Assembly (NCBI GenBank): GCA_945861405.1
Contig: CAMAUL010000006.1
Location: 1-64,000, forward strand
Reading direction: 5' to 3'
DNA from: Candidatus Methylobacter oryzae
GTDB taxonomy: Bacteria; Pseudomonadota; Gammaproteobacteria; Methylococcales; Methylomonadaceae
DNA: 64,000 nt
The notes under the pieces were generated by a model. It saw nothing but the letters and a program-made list of their open reading frames with translations, was not told where the DNA came from and did no database searches. This document shows, one piece after another, positions 26,968-35,270 of this stretch. A program made the position numbers and the translations under genes. Numbering within the stretch: the stretch's first letter is position 1; every line of letters starts with the position of its first letter.

Positions 26968-27267
26968 GTGGATAAAGACGCGCAAATAGCACTAGAGGCG
27001 GGCGCATTCAGACGCCTAGTCGGTCATTTACAAAAACACACTGAGGTTCAGAATATCGATTTGATGATCCTGGCGGATTTTTGCCGGAACTGTATGGCTA
27101 AATGGTATATGGCCGAGGCGGCAGAGCAAGGCGTAGCGATGGATTACGAGCAGGCCAGGGAAATCGTTTACGGCATGCCATACAGTGAATGGAAAGACAA
27201 ATTTCAAACGGAAGCCACGCCTGAGCAAATGGCCGCTTTCGACCGCAAGCAACAAGCCAAAGCATAA
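26968..27267 (+). CDS. DUF1244 family protein
   Basis: A 99-residue soluble protein matching DUF1244: FRRLVGHLQKHTEVQNIDLM, LADFCRNCMAKWYMAEA with the CRNC motif, and EAREIVYGMPYSEWK-like segments. Function is unknown; the Cys pair may bind a metal. It starts with GTG (a GGAGCAC site lies upstream). Its stop overlaps the start of the methyltransferase by one base, so the two are co-transcribed. Confidence 0.88.
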   Translation: MDKDAQIALEAGAFRRLVGHLQKHTEVQNIDLMILADFCRNCMAKWYMAEAAEQGVAMDYEQAREIVYGMPYSEWKDKFQTEATPEQMAAFDRKQQAKA

Positions 27268-28007
27268 TGACTGACAAAGCACAATTCGATGCGATGTTTT
27301 CCGGCGTGATCGGCCAGGATTACGAGCTGCTCAACCTGATCTGTCCCTTAGCGACTCAGATGAGCCGACTGGTAGGCGTTGCCGCTTCCGACTATGCCGC
27401 GCAAACGCCCGGCAATCTCAACGTTGTCGAGTTGGGCGGAGGCACCGGCATTACCACTTTGGCGTTGTTAACCGCGTCGGATAAGTTCACTATATTAAGT
27501 ATCGATAACGAGCCAGTCATGCAGGATCAGGCCAAGAAGCACCTACACAACTGGGCGGCACAAGGCAAGCTGGCTTTTTGCGGCGATGATGCGTTGACCG
27601 CGCTAACTAACATTGCCACCGGCAGCGTCGATATCGTGGCGAGCGCCTATACCTTGCACAACTTCCTCGATACCTATCGCGAGCAAGTCATCCAGCAGAT
27701 TTTCAGGATTCTAAAACCCGGCGGCCAATTCATTAACGGCGACCGTTACGGCTTGGACGATGTATCCCAGCATACGCTTACCATCCAGCATGAAGTCTGC
27801 GGCTATTTCAAGGTGCTGACCCAGCTCAACAAACTGGACGTACTGGAGCACTGGATCGTGCATTTGTTTAGCGACGAGTCGGAAAACCACGTCATGCGTG
27901 AAACGGTAGCGTTAAACCAGCTGCGTGATGCCGGATTTTCAAACATCACTCTTACCAACAGACTAGAAGTCAATGCGCTGGTGACAGTTACAAAGCCCGG
28001 TTTATAA
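27267..28007 (+). CDS. Class I SAM-dependent methyltransferase
   Basis: A 246-residue Rossmann-fold methyltransferase. The SAM-binding motif is VVELGGGTGITTLALLT near residue 55, followed by the acidic ILSIDNEPVM, DDALTAL and VASAYTLHNFL (post-motif), with RILKPGGQFINGDRYGLDD in the C-terminal half, typical of small-molecule methyltransferases. The substrate is unknown. It is co-transcribed with the DUF1244 gene and is followed 8 bases later by the lipoprotein gene. Confidence 0.88.
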   Translation: MTDKAQFDAMFSGVIGQDYELLNLICPLATQMSRLVGVAASDYAAQTPGNLNVVELGGGTGITTLALLTASDKFTILSIDNEPVMQDQAKKHLHNWAAQGKLAFCGDDALTALTNIATGSVDIVASAYTLHNFLDTYREQVIQQIFRILKPGGQFINGDRYGLDDVSQHTLTIQHEVCGYFKVLTQLNKLDVLEHWIVHLFSDESENHVMRETVALNQLRDAGFSNITLTNRLEVNALVTVTKPGL

Positions 28008-28015
28008 CATCATCC

Positions 28016-29257
28016 ATGAAACATATCATTAACGCTTTCTTGTTATTTATTGCCACAACTCAACTAAACGGCTGTGCAAGCTTTGGCAGGGGTATAGCTG
28101 AAGCCTATCTGGACAAGCAACAATCGACCGATACCCGTCTTTGCGAAATATGGGGGAAACCTTTTAAAGGACTTGCGCCATTTCTGGGCAATAAACAAGG
28201 CAAAATGAAGGTGTTGATGGTTCATGGTGTCGGTGACCATTCGCCGGGATACTCCACGCAATTTGTAGAAAAATTGGCTGAAGAACTGGATTTACCGGTC
28301 ATGTCAACGCAATACAAAAACATCTTACTGACGAGTCGGCTTGATTCAAGCAAAAATTTGGGCAACTTAAGAATTAACCGGTTGCTCAGTAAAGACAAAA
28401 GCAGAGAGCTAATGTTTTATGAATTAACTTGGTCTGTCATAACCGCCAAGCAAAAAGAAGTATTGGCCTATGATAATTCAGGAGAATATTCATTTCGCAG
28501 AGCCGAAGTGAATAATATGATGAAGAAGTTCTCCAATGATACCGGCCCCGATCCAATAATCTATCTGGGAGAGAGCAGGGAAGACATACTGGTTTCATTC
28601 GGCCAGTCGTTATGTTGGATGACAAAAAGCAATTGGGACGACTTGCCGGATGATGTAAAGCAAGCCTGTTCATTTAATGATGACAGTACAGCAGTTAATA
28701 TTAAAGTTGATCAGTATGCCTTTATTTCACACAGCTTAGGTAGTCGCATCATTATTGACGGCATGCAGCGCATTGCTTCTTTGATGGATAAACGCGATGC
28801 CGATTTTGCTGAAGCCTTAAAAGCCAAAGAAATTCCCATTTATATGATGTCCAATCAACTGCCCATGTTGCAGTTAGGGCGCAAATTACCCGATGTGAGC
28901 AATCAAAAATCTGCGTATTGTCAGCCTGATGGCGAAAAATATAAACAGCGCATGCTGACTAAAACGCCGATCATTGCCTTCAGCGATCCCAACGATCTGT
29001 TAAGTTACGCAATTCCGCATGGCTTTGTAGAAAAATATCTGGATTCAAGGTTGTGCATTGATGTTACTAATATTAGTATCAATGTAGCGACCATTTTTGA
29101 CGCATTTGGCCTAGGCAAGCTAGCCAATCCTATTGATGCACACGTAGGTTATGATACCGATAGTCGAGTAGTTGCACTGATCGCCAAAGGCATAGGCAAC
29201 AAGAATACCGCCAAGGTTGTGAATGACCGTTGTCGTTGGGTTGAAACGATAGATTAG
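28016..29257 (+). CDS. Alpha/beta-hydrolase-like lipoprotein
   Basis: A 413-residue protein with a lipoprotein signal ending QLNGC, so it is probably anchored to an envelope membrane. VLMVHGVGDHSPGYSTQF (oxyanion HG region) near residue 65 and FISHSLGSRIIIDGM near residue 242 (a SHSLG nucleophile elbow) mark an alpha/beta-hydrolase with a putative catalytic Ser. A later acid and a His near VGYD and HGFVEKY could complete the triad. Larger than a minimal lipase, with an inserted region between the two motifs. Family-level relatives are poorly described; lipase or esterase is an inference. Confidence 0.75.
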   Translation: MKHIINAFLLFIATTQLNGCASFGRGIAEAYLDKQQSTDTRLCEIWGKPFKGLAPFLGNKQGKMKVLMVHGVGDHSPGYSTQFVEKLAEELDLPVMSTQYKNILLTSRLDSSKNLGNLRINRLLSKDKSRELMFYELTWSVITAKQKEVLAYDNSGEYSFRRAEVNNMMKKFSNDTGPDPIIYLGESREDILVSFGQSLCWMTKSNWDDLPDDVKQACSFNDDSTAVNIKVDQYAFISHSLGSRIIIDGMQRIASLMDKRDADFAEALKAKEIPIYMMSNQLPMLQLGRKLPDVSNQKSAYCQPDGEKYKQRMLTKTPIIAFSDPNDLLSYAIPHGFVEKYLDSRLCIDVTNISINVATIFDAFGLGKLANPIDAHVGYDTDSRVVALIAKGIGNKNTAKVVNDRCRWVETID

Positions 29258-29282
29258 GCTGTGCCGTGTAGGGGGGAATATT

Positions 29283-29534
29283 TTAAATAGGAAAGAACGC
29301 TTTAAGAATTAAAGCCGAGATACCACCAAGCACTAAACCTACCATCCACTTGAGCACTAATAATTCGCGCTCTAAACGATTAATATCCGATTTTGTCGCC
29401 AACTGTGAATCCATTGCTTCAGAAAAAGCAGTTACCAAGGCTTCTGCTTCTGCCTTAGCTTGTGACTCGGGAACACCGCCAGCTTTGAGCTTTTCAACAA
29501 ATTTCAAAGTATCAAAAGTAATTGTCGCCATCAT
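29283..29534 (-). CDS. DUF1640-like small coiled-coil membrane-anchored protein
   Basis: An 83-residue protein (ATG 29534 or 29531) starting MATITFDTLKFVEKLKAGGV, then a helical coiled-coil region (AEAEALVTAFSEAMDSQLAT, KSDINRLERELL) and a C-terminal membrane helix (VGLVLGGISALILKAFF). It is an intact paralogue of the frameshifted gene at 22179-22461, with the first 20 residues almost the same. Proteins of this type often occur in multiple copies near mobile elements; function is unknown. Confidence 0.8.
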   Translation of the reverse strand: MMATITFDTLKFVEKLKAGGVPESQAKAEAEALVTAFSEAMDSQLATKSDINRLERELLVLKWMVGLVLGGISALILKAFFPI

Positions 29535-29757
29535 TCGCCCACTTCAATGAACTTAGTAAGAGTTACAGTGTAACATAACTGGGAGAACGTCAAAATTCTA
29601 TTGAATTTTGTATAATGAGAAAGGTATTTTTAATTTAACATAATATACATTATGCGAAGTGGTTAGCCACCATGAAAGGTACAGCGTGGATATAATCCCT
29701 TCTTTAAATTTTTCTAAAATCGAATACTTTCACAATCTCTTAAGAAATCAAGAAAAC
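29535..29757. other. Gap without a recognised gene
   Basis: An AT-rich 220-base stretch. A TATAAT-like box lies near 29690 (GGATATAATCC), but no coding or folded RNA signal is convincing. Confidence 0.4.
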
Positions 29758-30174
29758 TCAATCCTTAGTGTGTGGGGAAAAATGACTGAACCGCAGAAAA
29801 TGAGATCCGTACTGCTCACGTAAAAAATCCTCTGTCGGTTCTTCCCGAAAGAAAACCAGTTCGCAAACTGGAAAAAGGCCAATCTTGTCGGTATGAACGA
29901 CCCATGCTCCATAGCAGTAGCCATTGTTGTACATTAGCCTGTCCAGCTTATTGATCTGAGCGAAATTGACCGAATTCATCGGACAATCACTATGCGAATC
30001 TCGATGATCCGTAAGACAGGGAAACGAGTTATCATGCGCCGCGACACAATTGTTTTCACATGGCGATTTCCAAAGTATATGCAATTTATAGCCTCCATTT
30101 TGTAATCTGGGAATTATGCGACAAGCTGAAACAGGGTGGTTCTTTATTCTAAACTCTGGAAGCGGGCTATCCAC
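29758..30174 (-). CDS. Hypothetical protein, weakly supported
   Basis: An open frame of 138 codons from a GTG. The C-terminal part (about 70 residues from MNSVNFAQINKLDRLMYNN) looks protein-like, with several aromatic residues and FFREEPTEDFLREQYG. The N-terminal half is Cys/His-rich (CENNC, HRDSHSDC) and may not be translated. No family is recognised. It lies beside an IS3 element and could be a remnant; a start at the internal Met giving about 72 residues is equally possible. Confidence 0.35.
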   Translation of the reverse strand: MDSPLPEFRIKNHPVSACRIIPRLQNGGYKLHILWKSPCENNCVAAHDNSFPCLTDHRDSHSDCPMNSVNFAQINKLDRLMYNNGYCYGAWVVHTDKIGLFPVCELVFFREEPTEDFLREQYGSHFLRFSHFSPHTKD

Positions 30175-30231
30175 TTAACAAAAAAGCTCTGGTGTTTTTT
30201 ATTTTATACACAATCCATGGAGTCAGTCAAA

Positions 30232-30260
30232 ATGTTGAGCAACGAAAAGATGCTGCCCAA
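30232..30260 (-). repeat. Partial GCCCAACA-type repeat at the IS3 border
   Basis: GAGCAACGAAAAGATGCTGC plus CCAAC is a piece of the same element as 31651-31757 and 10696-10784. It abuts the left end of the IS3 element. Confidence 0.6.
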
Positions 30261-31259
30261 CTAAAGTGGACCCCAATTTAAGATAGAGCCCTGTTCACAT
30301 TCCAGCTGAATGGCACTGTCCCAGTTTTGCAGTACGGGGTCTGATGTCTCACCCGTAGCCTTAAATTTATCGACAATCTTTGCCCCGCCGCCCCTAGCCG
30401 TTTTATAGACTTCATTCGGCGTTTTGTAATCCAGCGATTGGCGCCAGCGTTCCTGGTTATAGAATTGGAAGTACTGGGTCAATCCCATCAACAAGTCCGG
30501 CATGTTGCCGTCTTGCTTTAAATAAACTTCTTCATATTTCACCGTTCGCCACAGCCGCTCGACAAAAATGTTGTCCAGTGCCCGGCCTCGCCCATCCATA
30601 CTGATCGTGATGCTATTCTTGAGCAACACGCCGGTAAAGGCATCGCTGGTGAATTGCGAGCCTTGGTCGGAATTGAAAATGGCCGGTGTACCGTACAGCT
30701 GGATAGCCTCTTCCAAACAGTCCACACAAAACCCAGCATCCATGGTATTCGATAGTCGCCACGACAGCACCTTCCGACTGTGCCAGTCGATGATCGCCAC
30801 CAGATAAACAAATCCGCGGGGTAGCCGGATATAGGTGAGGTCAGTGCTCCACACCTGGTTGGGCCGAATAATGTCCACGCCACGGAGTCGGTACGGATAA
30901 ATTTTGTGCTGTGGATACGGTTTACTGGTATTCGGGCCGGGGGACATGCCGACCAAGCCTAATTTTTGCATCAATCGCTGCACCCGCTTGCGATTGACGG
31001 TATAGCCGCATTCACCCAGATATTTCTTCATGCGGCGCGAGCCATAAAACGGGTGCCTTGTGTACTCTTCATCTAACAATCGCAGTAACACGAGTTCGTC
31101 CTTATCTGTTTCTTTCTGCAAACGCTTTTTCTGCTCATAAACCACTGAACGCGTGACCTTGAGAAGCTTGCATTGCGTTGATAACGGGACAGAGGCATCC
31201 GGTTCTATCCAGCTCTGGCGTTCGTTTAAAGGCTGATCCCAGACTTTTTTTTCAGCCAA
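30261..31259 (-). CDS. IS3-family transposase OrfB (DDE integrase)
   Basis: Encodes the catalytic part, made as an OrfAB fusion by -1 frameshifting. It contains an HTH_21 region (HPFYGSRRMKKYLGECGYTV) and the rve integrase core with all three acidic residues: VWSTDLTYIRLP (D), IFNSDQGSQFTSDAF (D) and NIFVERLWRTVKYEEV (E), followed by W-Q-L-type IS3 tail residues YKTPNEVY. The stop codon TAG at 30261-30263 lies just outside the inferred IS end, so it may be supplied by flanking DNA. Confidence 0.93.
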   Translation of the reverse strand: MAEKKVWDQPLNERQSWIEPDASVPLSTQCKLLKVTRSVVYEQKKRLQKETDKDELVLLRLLDEEYTRHPFYGSRRMKKYLGECGYTVNRKRVQRLMQKLGLVGMSPGPNTSKPYPQHKIYPYRLRGVDIIRPNQVWSTDLTYIRLPRGFVYLVAIIDWHSRKVLSWRLSNTMDAGFCVDCLEEAIQLYGTPAIFNSDQGSQFTSDAFTGVLLKNSITISMDGRGRALDNIFVERLWRTVKYEEVYLKQDGNMPDLLMGLTQYFQFYNQERWRQSLDYKTPNEVYKTARGGGAKIVDKFKATGETSDPVLQNWDSAIQLECEQGSILNWGPL

Positions 31260-31519
31260 TCCAACTCCATGTTCAATTGCCCAATCTTGGCATATAACCG
31301 GTCAGGATCACTCTCTGCGTTGATCGGTTTCGGCCCACGCTTGCCTTCAAACAGGCTGCCCGCATTCTCCAACAACTCTTTTTTCCATTGACTTACCTGG
31401 TTCGGGTGTACGCCATGTTCTTGAGCAATTTCATTGAGGGTCTTTGTGCCTTTGACAGCTTCTAAGGCAACCTTCGCTTTTTGCGCCCCGGTAAAAATCT
31501 TCCGTTTCTTTTCACTCAT
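31226..31519 (-). CDS. IS3-family OrfA (helix-turn-helix)
   Basis: A 97-residue protein starting MSEKKRKIFTGAQKAKVALE with the HTH TLNEIAQEHGVHPNQVSQWK and a leucine-zipper-like tail (LYAKIGQLNMELDWLKKK). It binds the IS ends and regulates transposition. A run of eight A on the sense strand (complement of 31245-31252) near its end is the slippery site that moves ribosomes into OrfB. Confidence 0.92.
   Translation of the reverse strand: MSEKKRKIFTGAQKAKVALEAVKGTKTLNEIAQEHGVHPNQVSQWKKELLENAGSLFEGKRGPKPINAESDPDRLYAKIGQLNMELDWLKKKSGISL
31245..31252 (-). promoter_or_regulatory. Programmed -1 frameshift slippery site
   Basis: Sense strand CTGAAAAAAAAGTC: eight A within the OrfA/OrfB overlap. A -1 slip joins LDWLKK of OrfA to KVWDQPLN of OrfB, as in other IS3 elements. 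Confidence 0.8.
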
Positions 31520-31593
31520 TTTCGGTCTCTAATTTAGGTCAGAGCGCAGCTTAAACTAATGTCTGGATTTCGGGGGCACTATAATACCCCACT

Positions 31594-31650
31594 TTAAAGA
31601 GTATCGTAAATGTCTTTACGGCGACCGATAGTAGCAACAAGTATCTGAAT
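31594..31650 (-). pseudogene. relE toxin 3' fragment
   Basis: The minus strand reads IQILVATIGRRKDIYDTL and a stop, matching the last 18 residues of the intact RelE-like toxin (IQVLVATIGHRKDIYDSL at 11298-11351) with three changes. Immediately upstream (31651) coding sequence is replaced by a GCCCAACA-type repeat; downstream (after 31581) lies the IS3 element. The post-stop AGTGGGGTA is also shared with the intact locus. It is a decayed second copy of the module. Confidence 0.85.
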
Positions 31651-31757
31651 ATGCCCAACATCCATATGCATCAATGTAGAAACGGTTTCCGGTTTTTCCT
31701 ACCGTCATCGCATCACAAGACGCCAAAATATTGGGCAACGAAAAGATGCTGCCCAAT
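31651..31757 (-). repeat. GCCCAACA-type MITE-like repeat next to relE fragment
   Basis: On the minus strand: TTGGGCAGCATCTTTTCGTT, GCCCAATATTTTGGCGTC, AAACCGGAAACCGTTTC and GCATATGGATGTTGGGC. It matches the two copies that flank the intact relE module and ends directly at the relE fragment. Confidence 0.7.
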
Positions 31758-32111
31758 CTACGAAGCTTGCGGCTCGTCTTCTTTAGAATCTTCAATCGAC
31801 CATAGCTTTTCAAGCTGATAAAAGTCACGCGCTTGGGCATTCATCGCATGGACGATCACATCACCCAAATCCAGCAACACCCAGTCAGAACCTAAGTCGC
31901 CTTCTATGCCTAACGGTTTAATGCCGCTTTCCTTGAGTTTTTCTGCGACGTAATCGCATAACGACTTCAGGTGACGATCCGAGGTGCCGGTTACTACGAC
32001 CATATAATCGGTGAAACTGGTCTTGCCCCGGACATCGAGTGTCGTTATGTTTTGTCCTTTGCGTTCATCCAAAACTTCCTGGACAATTTTCAATATATCT
32101 TCTGCTTGCAT
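31758..32111 (-). CDS. rsfS: Ribosomal silencing factor RsfS
   Basis: A 117-residue RsfS/YbeB/Iojap protein that binds L14 and blocks subunit joining under nutrient stress. Signatures: LDVRGKTSFTDYMVVVTGTS, SLCDYVAEKLKESGIKPLG and WVLLDLGDVIVHAMNAQARDFYQLEKLW. It is last in proA-nadD-rsfS; rlmH, the usual next gene, is missing because the relE fragment and IS3 element follow. Confidence 0.95.
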   Translation of the reverse strand: MQAEDILKIVQEVLDERKGQNITTLDVRGKTSFTDYMVVVTGTSDRHLKSLCDYVAEKLKESGIKPLGIEGDLGSDWVLLDLGDVIVHAMNAQARDFYQLEKLWSIEDSKEDEPQAS

Positions 32112-32136
32112 TCAAATTCCTAGTGTAAAAATGAGA

Positions 32137-32775
32137 TCAACGTGTCTCGTAAAGCTGGTGTTGCTTGATGTATTCTATGACAGCATCGGGTAATAAAAAA
32201 CCCGGATTCTGTTTTCTTGCAATTATGTCCCTGATCGCCGTCGCTGAAATATCCAGTTGGGTGACTTGCTGGAAGCATAATTTCCCTGCGCTTGCTTGCG
32301 CCAGTTCGTTAATATCTTTAGCCAGTCTGGCCTTAAAAAAATCATCGAGTTGCTGTGTTTCAAAGCCCGGCCGGGTCATCACCACAATATGCGCATAGTC
32401 GAATAACTGTTGCCATTGATGCCAGCCGGTTAAATATGTGAACGCGTCAGTGCCAATAAACAACAGCAACGGTTCGCTTGGAAATTCCTGCCGTAAGGAC
32501 TTCAATGTATCCACCATAAACGACGGCGTTTGCTCGGACTCCTTGTACCTATCCAGTTCCCTGGTATCGATCTTTAGCCCCGGCTGGTTTTCTATCGCCA
32601 GCTCCAGCATCTGCAAGCGCATATTGGCTGTTACGGCGGGCTGCTCGCGGTGCGGCGGACTAGCGCAGGGAATCAATCGGACTTCATCCAGCCCGAAGAT
32701 ATCTTTGACTTCAAGCGCCGAACGTAAATGCCCGTAATGGACTGGGTCAAAGGTGCCGCCGAAGATGCCGATCAT
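32137..32775 (-). CDS. nadD: Nicotinate-nucleotide adenylyltransferase
   Basis: A 212-residue enzyme that joins nicotinate mononucleotide and ATP to make deamido-NAD. The nucleotidyltransferase motif is MIGIFGGTFDPVHYGHLRSA; the second is DISATAIRDIIARKQNPGFLLP (the SxTxxR-type site as SATAIR). Length matches the family. It lies 25 bases upstream of rsfS and 27 bases downstream of proA on the same strand. Confidence 0.96.
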   Translation of the reverse strand: MIGIFGGTFDPVHYGHLRSALEVKDIFGLDEVRLIPCASPPHREQPAVTANMRLQMLELAIENQPGLKIDTRELDRYKESEQTPSFMVDTLKSLRQEFPSEPLLLFIGTDAFTYLTGWHQWQQLFDYAHIVVMTRPGFETQQLDDFFKARLAKDINELAQASAGKLCFQQVTQLDISATAIRDIIARKQNPGFLLPDAVIEYIKQHQLYETR

Positions 32776-32802
32776 ATCATACGGGCGACCAGCCGGTAGC
32801 CC

Positions 32803-34059
32803 CTACAACCTGATATGGCCGTCACCCAAAACGATATATTTTAACGAGGTCAAGCCCTTTAAACCCACTGGGCCGCGCGCATGCAGTTTGTCTGTGCTGA
32901 TGCCGATTTCAGCGCCCAGTCCGTACTCGAAACCGTCGGCAAAGCGGGTCGAGGCATTCACCATCACCGAGCTGGAATCGACTTCCCGCAAAAAGCGCCG
33001 GGCTAATGTGTAATCTTCGGTCACTATCGCTTCGGTATGCCCGGAACTGTGCTGATTGATGTGCTCCATCGCTTGATCGATACCGTCGACTATCCTGATC
33101 GATAAAATCGGCGCCAGATATTCCGTATCCCAGTCTTCTTCAGTCGCTCTGATGCAGTTTGGAATCAGGGAACAAGTTTTCAGGCAGCCGCGTAATTCGA
33201 CGCCCTTTTCGATATACTTTTCAGCCAGCAGCGGCAAAACTTTGGCGGCAATGCTCTCGGCAACCAGCAGGGTTTCCATCGCATTGCAGACGCCGTAACG
33301 ATGGGTTTTGGCGTTGACGGCAATCCTGACCGCTTTGTCTATGTCGGCTTTATCATCGATATAGACATGGCAAATGCCGTCCAGATGCTTGATAACGGGA
33401 ATCGTGGCGTCTTTGGAAATGCGTTCGATCAAGCTTTTTCCGCCGCGCGGTACGATCACATTGACGTATTGGCTCATGGTGATTAATTCGCCCACCGCCG
33501 CACGATCCGCCGTCACCACAATTTGCACGGCTTCCACCGGTAAACCTGCCGCTTCCAGACCTTGAGAAATACACGCTGCAATCGCCTGATTGGAATGTAT
33601 GGCTTCCGAGCCGCCCCTTAAAATACAGGCATTGCCGGATTTAAGGCACAAGGCCGCCGCATCGACCGTCACATTGGGGCGGGATTCGTAAATGATGCCG
33701 ATCACGCCCAGTGGGACGCGCATCTGGCCGACCTGTATGCCGCTGGGCCGGTAGCTTAAATCGCTGATTTCGCCAACCGGATCGGGTAATGCAGCAACCT
33801 GTTTTAGGCCTTCAACCATTGCCTGAATACCGGCAGGCTTTAGTTCCAGTCTGTCTAGCGACGCTGCATCCAGACCGTTTTTCTTGCCCGCATCCAAATC
33901 TTTACGATTTTCCGCAGTTAACAACCCTTGGCTATTTTCAATAAATCTGGCAATTTCCAGCAAGGCTTGGTTTTTTTTGCCCGACTCGGTACGGCTTATT
34001 TCACGTCCCGCTTTCCGGGCCTGCTGACCCAGCGTTTTCATGTATTTTTTAATATCCAC
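32803..34059 (-). CDS. proA: Gamma-glutamyl phosphate reductase
   Basis: A 418-residue aldehyde-dehydrogenase-fold enzyme of proline synthesis that reduces gamma-glutamyl phosphate to glutamate semialdehyde. The family's N-terminal pattern is [20 protein letters not shown]; the catalytic Cys lies in [17 protein letters not shown] near residue 255. The GTG at 34059 gives the usual length; a TTG at 34095 would add 12 residues. It heads the proA-nadD-rsfS operon. Confidence 0.95.
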   Translation of the reverse strand: MDIKKYMKTLGQQARKAGREISRTESGKKNQALLEIARFIENSQGLLTAENRKDLDAGKKNGLDAASLDRLELKPAGIQAMVEGLKQVAALPDPVGEISDLSYRPSGIQVGQMRVPLGVIGIIYESRPNVTVDAAALCLKSGNACILRGGSEAIHSNQAIAACISQGLEAAGLPVEAVQIVVTADRAAVGELITMSQYVNVIVPRGGKSLIERISKDATIPVIKHLDGICHVYIDDKADIDKAVRIAVNAKTHRYGVCNAMETLLVAESIAAKVLPLLAEKYIEKGVELRGCLKTCSLIPNCIRATEEDWDTEYLAPILSIRIVDGIDQAMEHINQHSSGHTEAIVTEDYTLARRFLREVDSSSVMVNASTRFADGFEYGLGAEIGISTDKLHARGPVGLKGLTSLKYIVLGDGHIRL

Positions 34060-34220
34060 TGCAAGCTCAATTAACTGGATGAATGTTTTGTGCAATTATA
34101 CCGTTTAACCCAGTTTGATGACAGCCTTTAAATTCAACAACTATCGGATATTAAACAGTTTTATTGATTGATGATATTTCCATTAACGTGATTATTCAAG
34201 AAACAGCAAAATTCTGAACA

Positions 34221-34252
34221 AAAAAAGGGCGGATTACTCCGCCCTTCTCCTT
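34221..34252 (-). terminator. Rho-independent terminator of the SmbP-like gene
   Basis: On the minus strand GAAGGGCGGAGTAATCCGCC forms a stem (GGGCGGA/TCCGCCC) followed by TTTTTTTG, just downstream of the stop at 34265. Confidence 0.88.
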
Positions 34253-34264
34253 AAAACACAGAAA

Positions 34265-34600
34265 TTATTGGTTGCTGGCTTTAATATGTTCTACTGCGGC
34301 TTCAGCATGTTTGGTAGCCACGTCTGCATGACCCAAATTACCATGATCAATGGATTCTTGCAGCTCCTTGGCAGCTTCATCCAAATGGCCTTTTGGCACG
34401 CCCTTAGCTATTATGGCGGCGGCTAGCGTATGCTCCAAAGCCGCCTTTGCGTGTTGGACCAAAATCGGAGCATGACCGGCTTTACCGTGAATTACCGCTT
34501 GATTGGCGTGTTCCAGTGCCGCTTTAGCATGTTCTTCGGCGAAAACCGCCATGCTTAGAAATAACAATATACCTGCACATGCGAATGCTAATTTTTTCAT
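34265..34600 (-). CDS. smbP: SmbP-like small periplasmic metal-binding protein
   Basis: A 111-residue exported protein. The ATG at 34600 follows AGGACAGAATT, and the signal peptide ends SMAVFA. The mature part is helical with a repeated pattern of His every seven or so residues (EEHAKAALEHANQAVIHGKA, HAPILVQHAKAALEHT, GHADVATKHAEAAVEHI), as in the Nitrosomonas copper-binding SmbP. It probably binds Cu or other divalent metals in the periplasm. It has its own terminator and is monocistronic. Confidence 0.88.
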   Translation of the reverse strand: MKKLAFACAGILLFLSMAVFAEEHAKAALEHANQAVIHGKAGHAPILVQHAKAALEHTLAAAIIAKGVPKGHLDEAAKELQESIDHGNLGHADVATKHAEAAVEHIKASNQ

Positions 34601-35270
34601 AATTCTGTCCTCAATTAAGATGTGGGTGATTATTTTTAAAAAAATCAAACGACAAAAGCATGGAAGCCCAGCCATTTGTCAATGACATGCCAAACTAAAA
34701 GATAAGTTGGCATGTTTAAAGCATCTACAGCATAGGGGGGGCAATTTATTTATACAATCAGTAGAATTACCTATAATGATTGACGCAGATTATCAGCACA
34801 GGCGCGGGGTCGTTGTTTAGTCAGCGTTTATATTTTGATAAAGATTTCTGGCATGGAATGACCATTCAGATCGCCCAACGATTTTGAGATTAGGCCTAGA
34901 AATGATGCTGTGAACGATTAGTGAACGGTAGCAACGTAAAATTAAGCCTAAATAAATTTTACAGAATAATATCTAAAGATTAACCTGTAAATCAAGTAAT
35001 TAGGTGTTGGCACTTATTGATTAAAGAAAACTAACGTTCTATCCTATAAATAAATAGATTTTACGTTTACTCGCAAACTGTCAATAAACAAGAAACAATC
35101 TATTGCTTTATGATCGTATTGTAAGCATATATCTACATACGTATAATATTAATCTTGAGATAGCAAACCGCATCATGATTGATGCTTATCATTAGAATAT
35201 AGGGACTTATTCAATTTCAACCGTTATTTGCAAGTGTTGCTATTTAAGCAACTTTGCCATGAGATCAAGG
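34601..35270. other. Long AT-rich gap without a recognised gene
   Basis: About 670 bases upstream of the SmbP-like gene. It is AT-rich with many stops in all frames. It should contain the SmbP-like promoter. TTGATGCTTATCATTAG near 35180 resembles a weak half Fur-type site, but nothing else supports that. I saw no RNA gene. Confidence 0.4.

Larger units (their letters stand above)
30265..31580 (-). mobile_element. IS3-family insertion sequence
   Basis: An element of about 1.3 kb with two overlapping reading frames and imperfect inverted ends: AGTGGACCCCAATT on the left (from 30265) and, on the other strand, AGTGCCCCCGAAAT from 31580. No convincing target duplication was found. It lies between a relE fragment and a partial GCCCAACA repeat. 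Both transposase frames look intact, so it may be active. Confidence 0.85.

Noticed and set aside
29590-29757. Possible tRNA or small RNA
   Set aside because: No cloverleaf or strong hairpin with terminator could be drawn.
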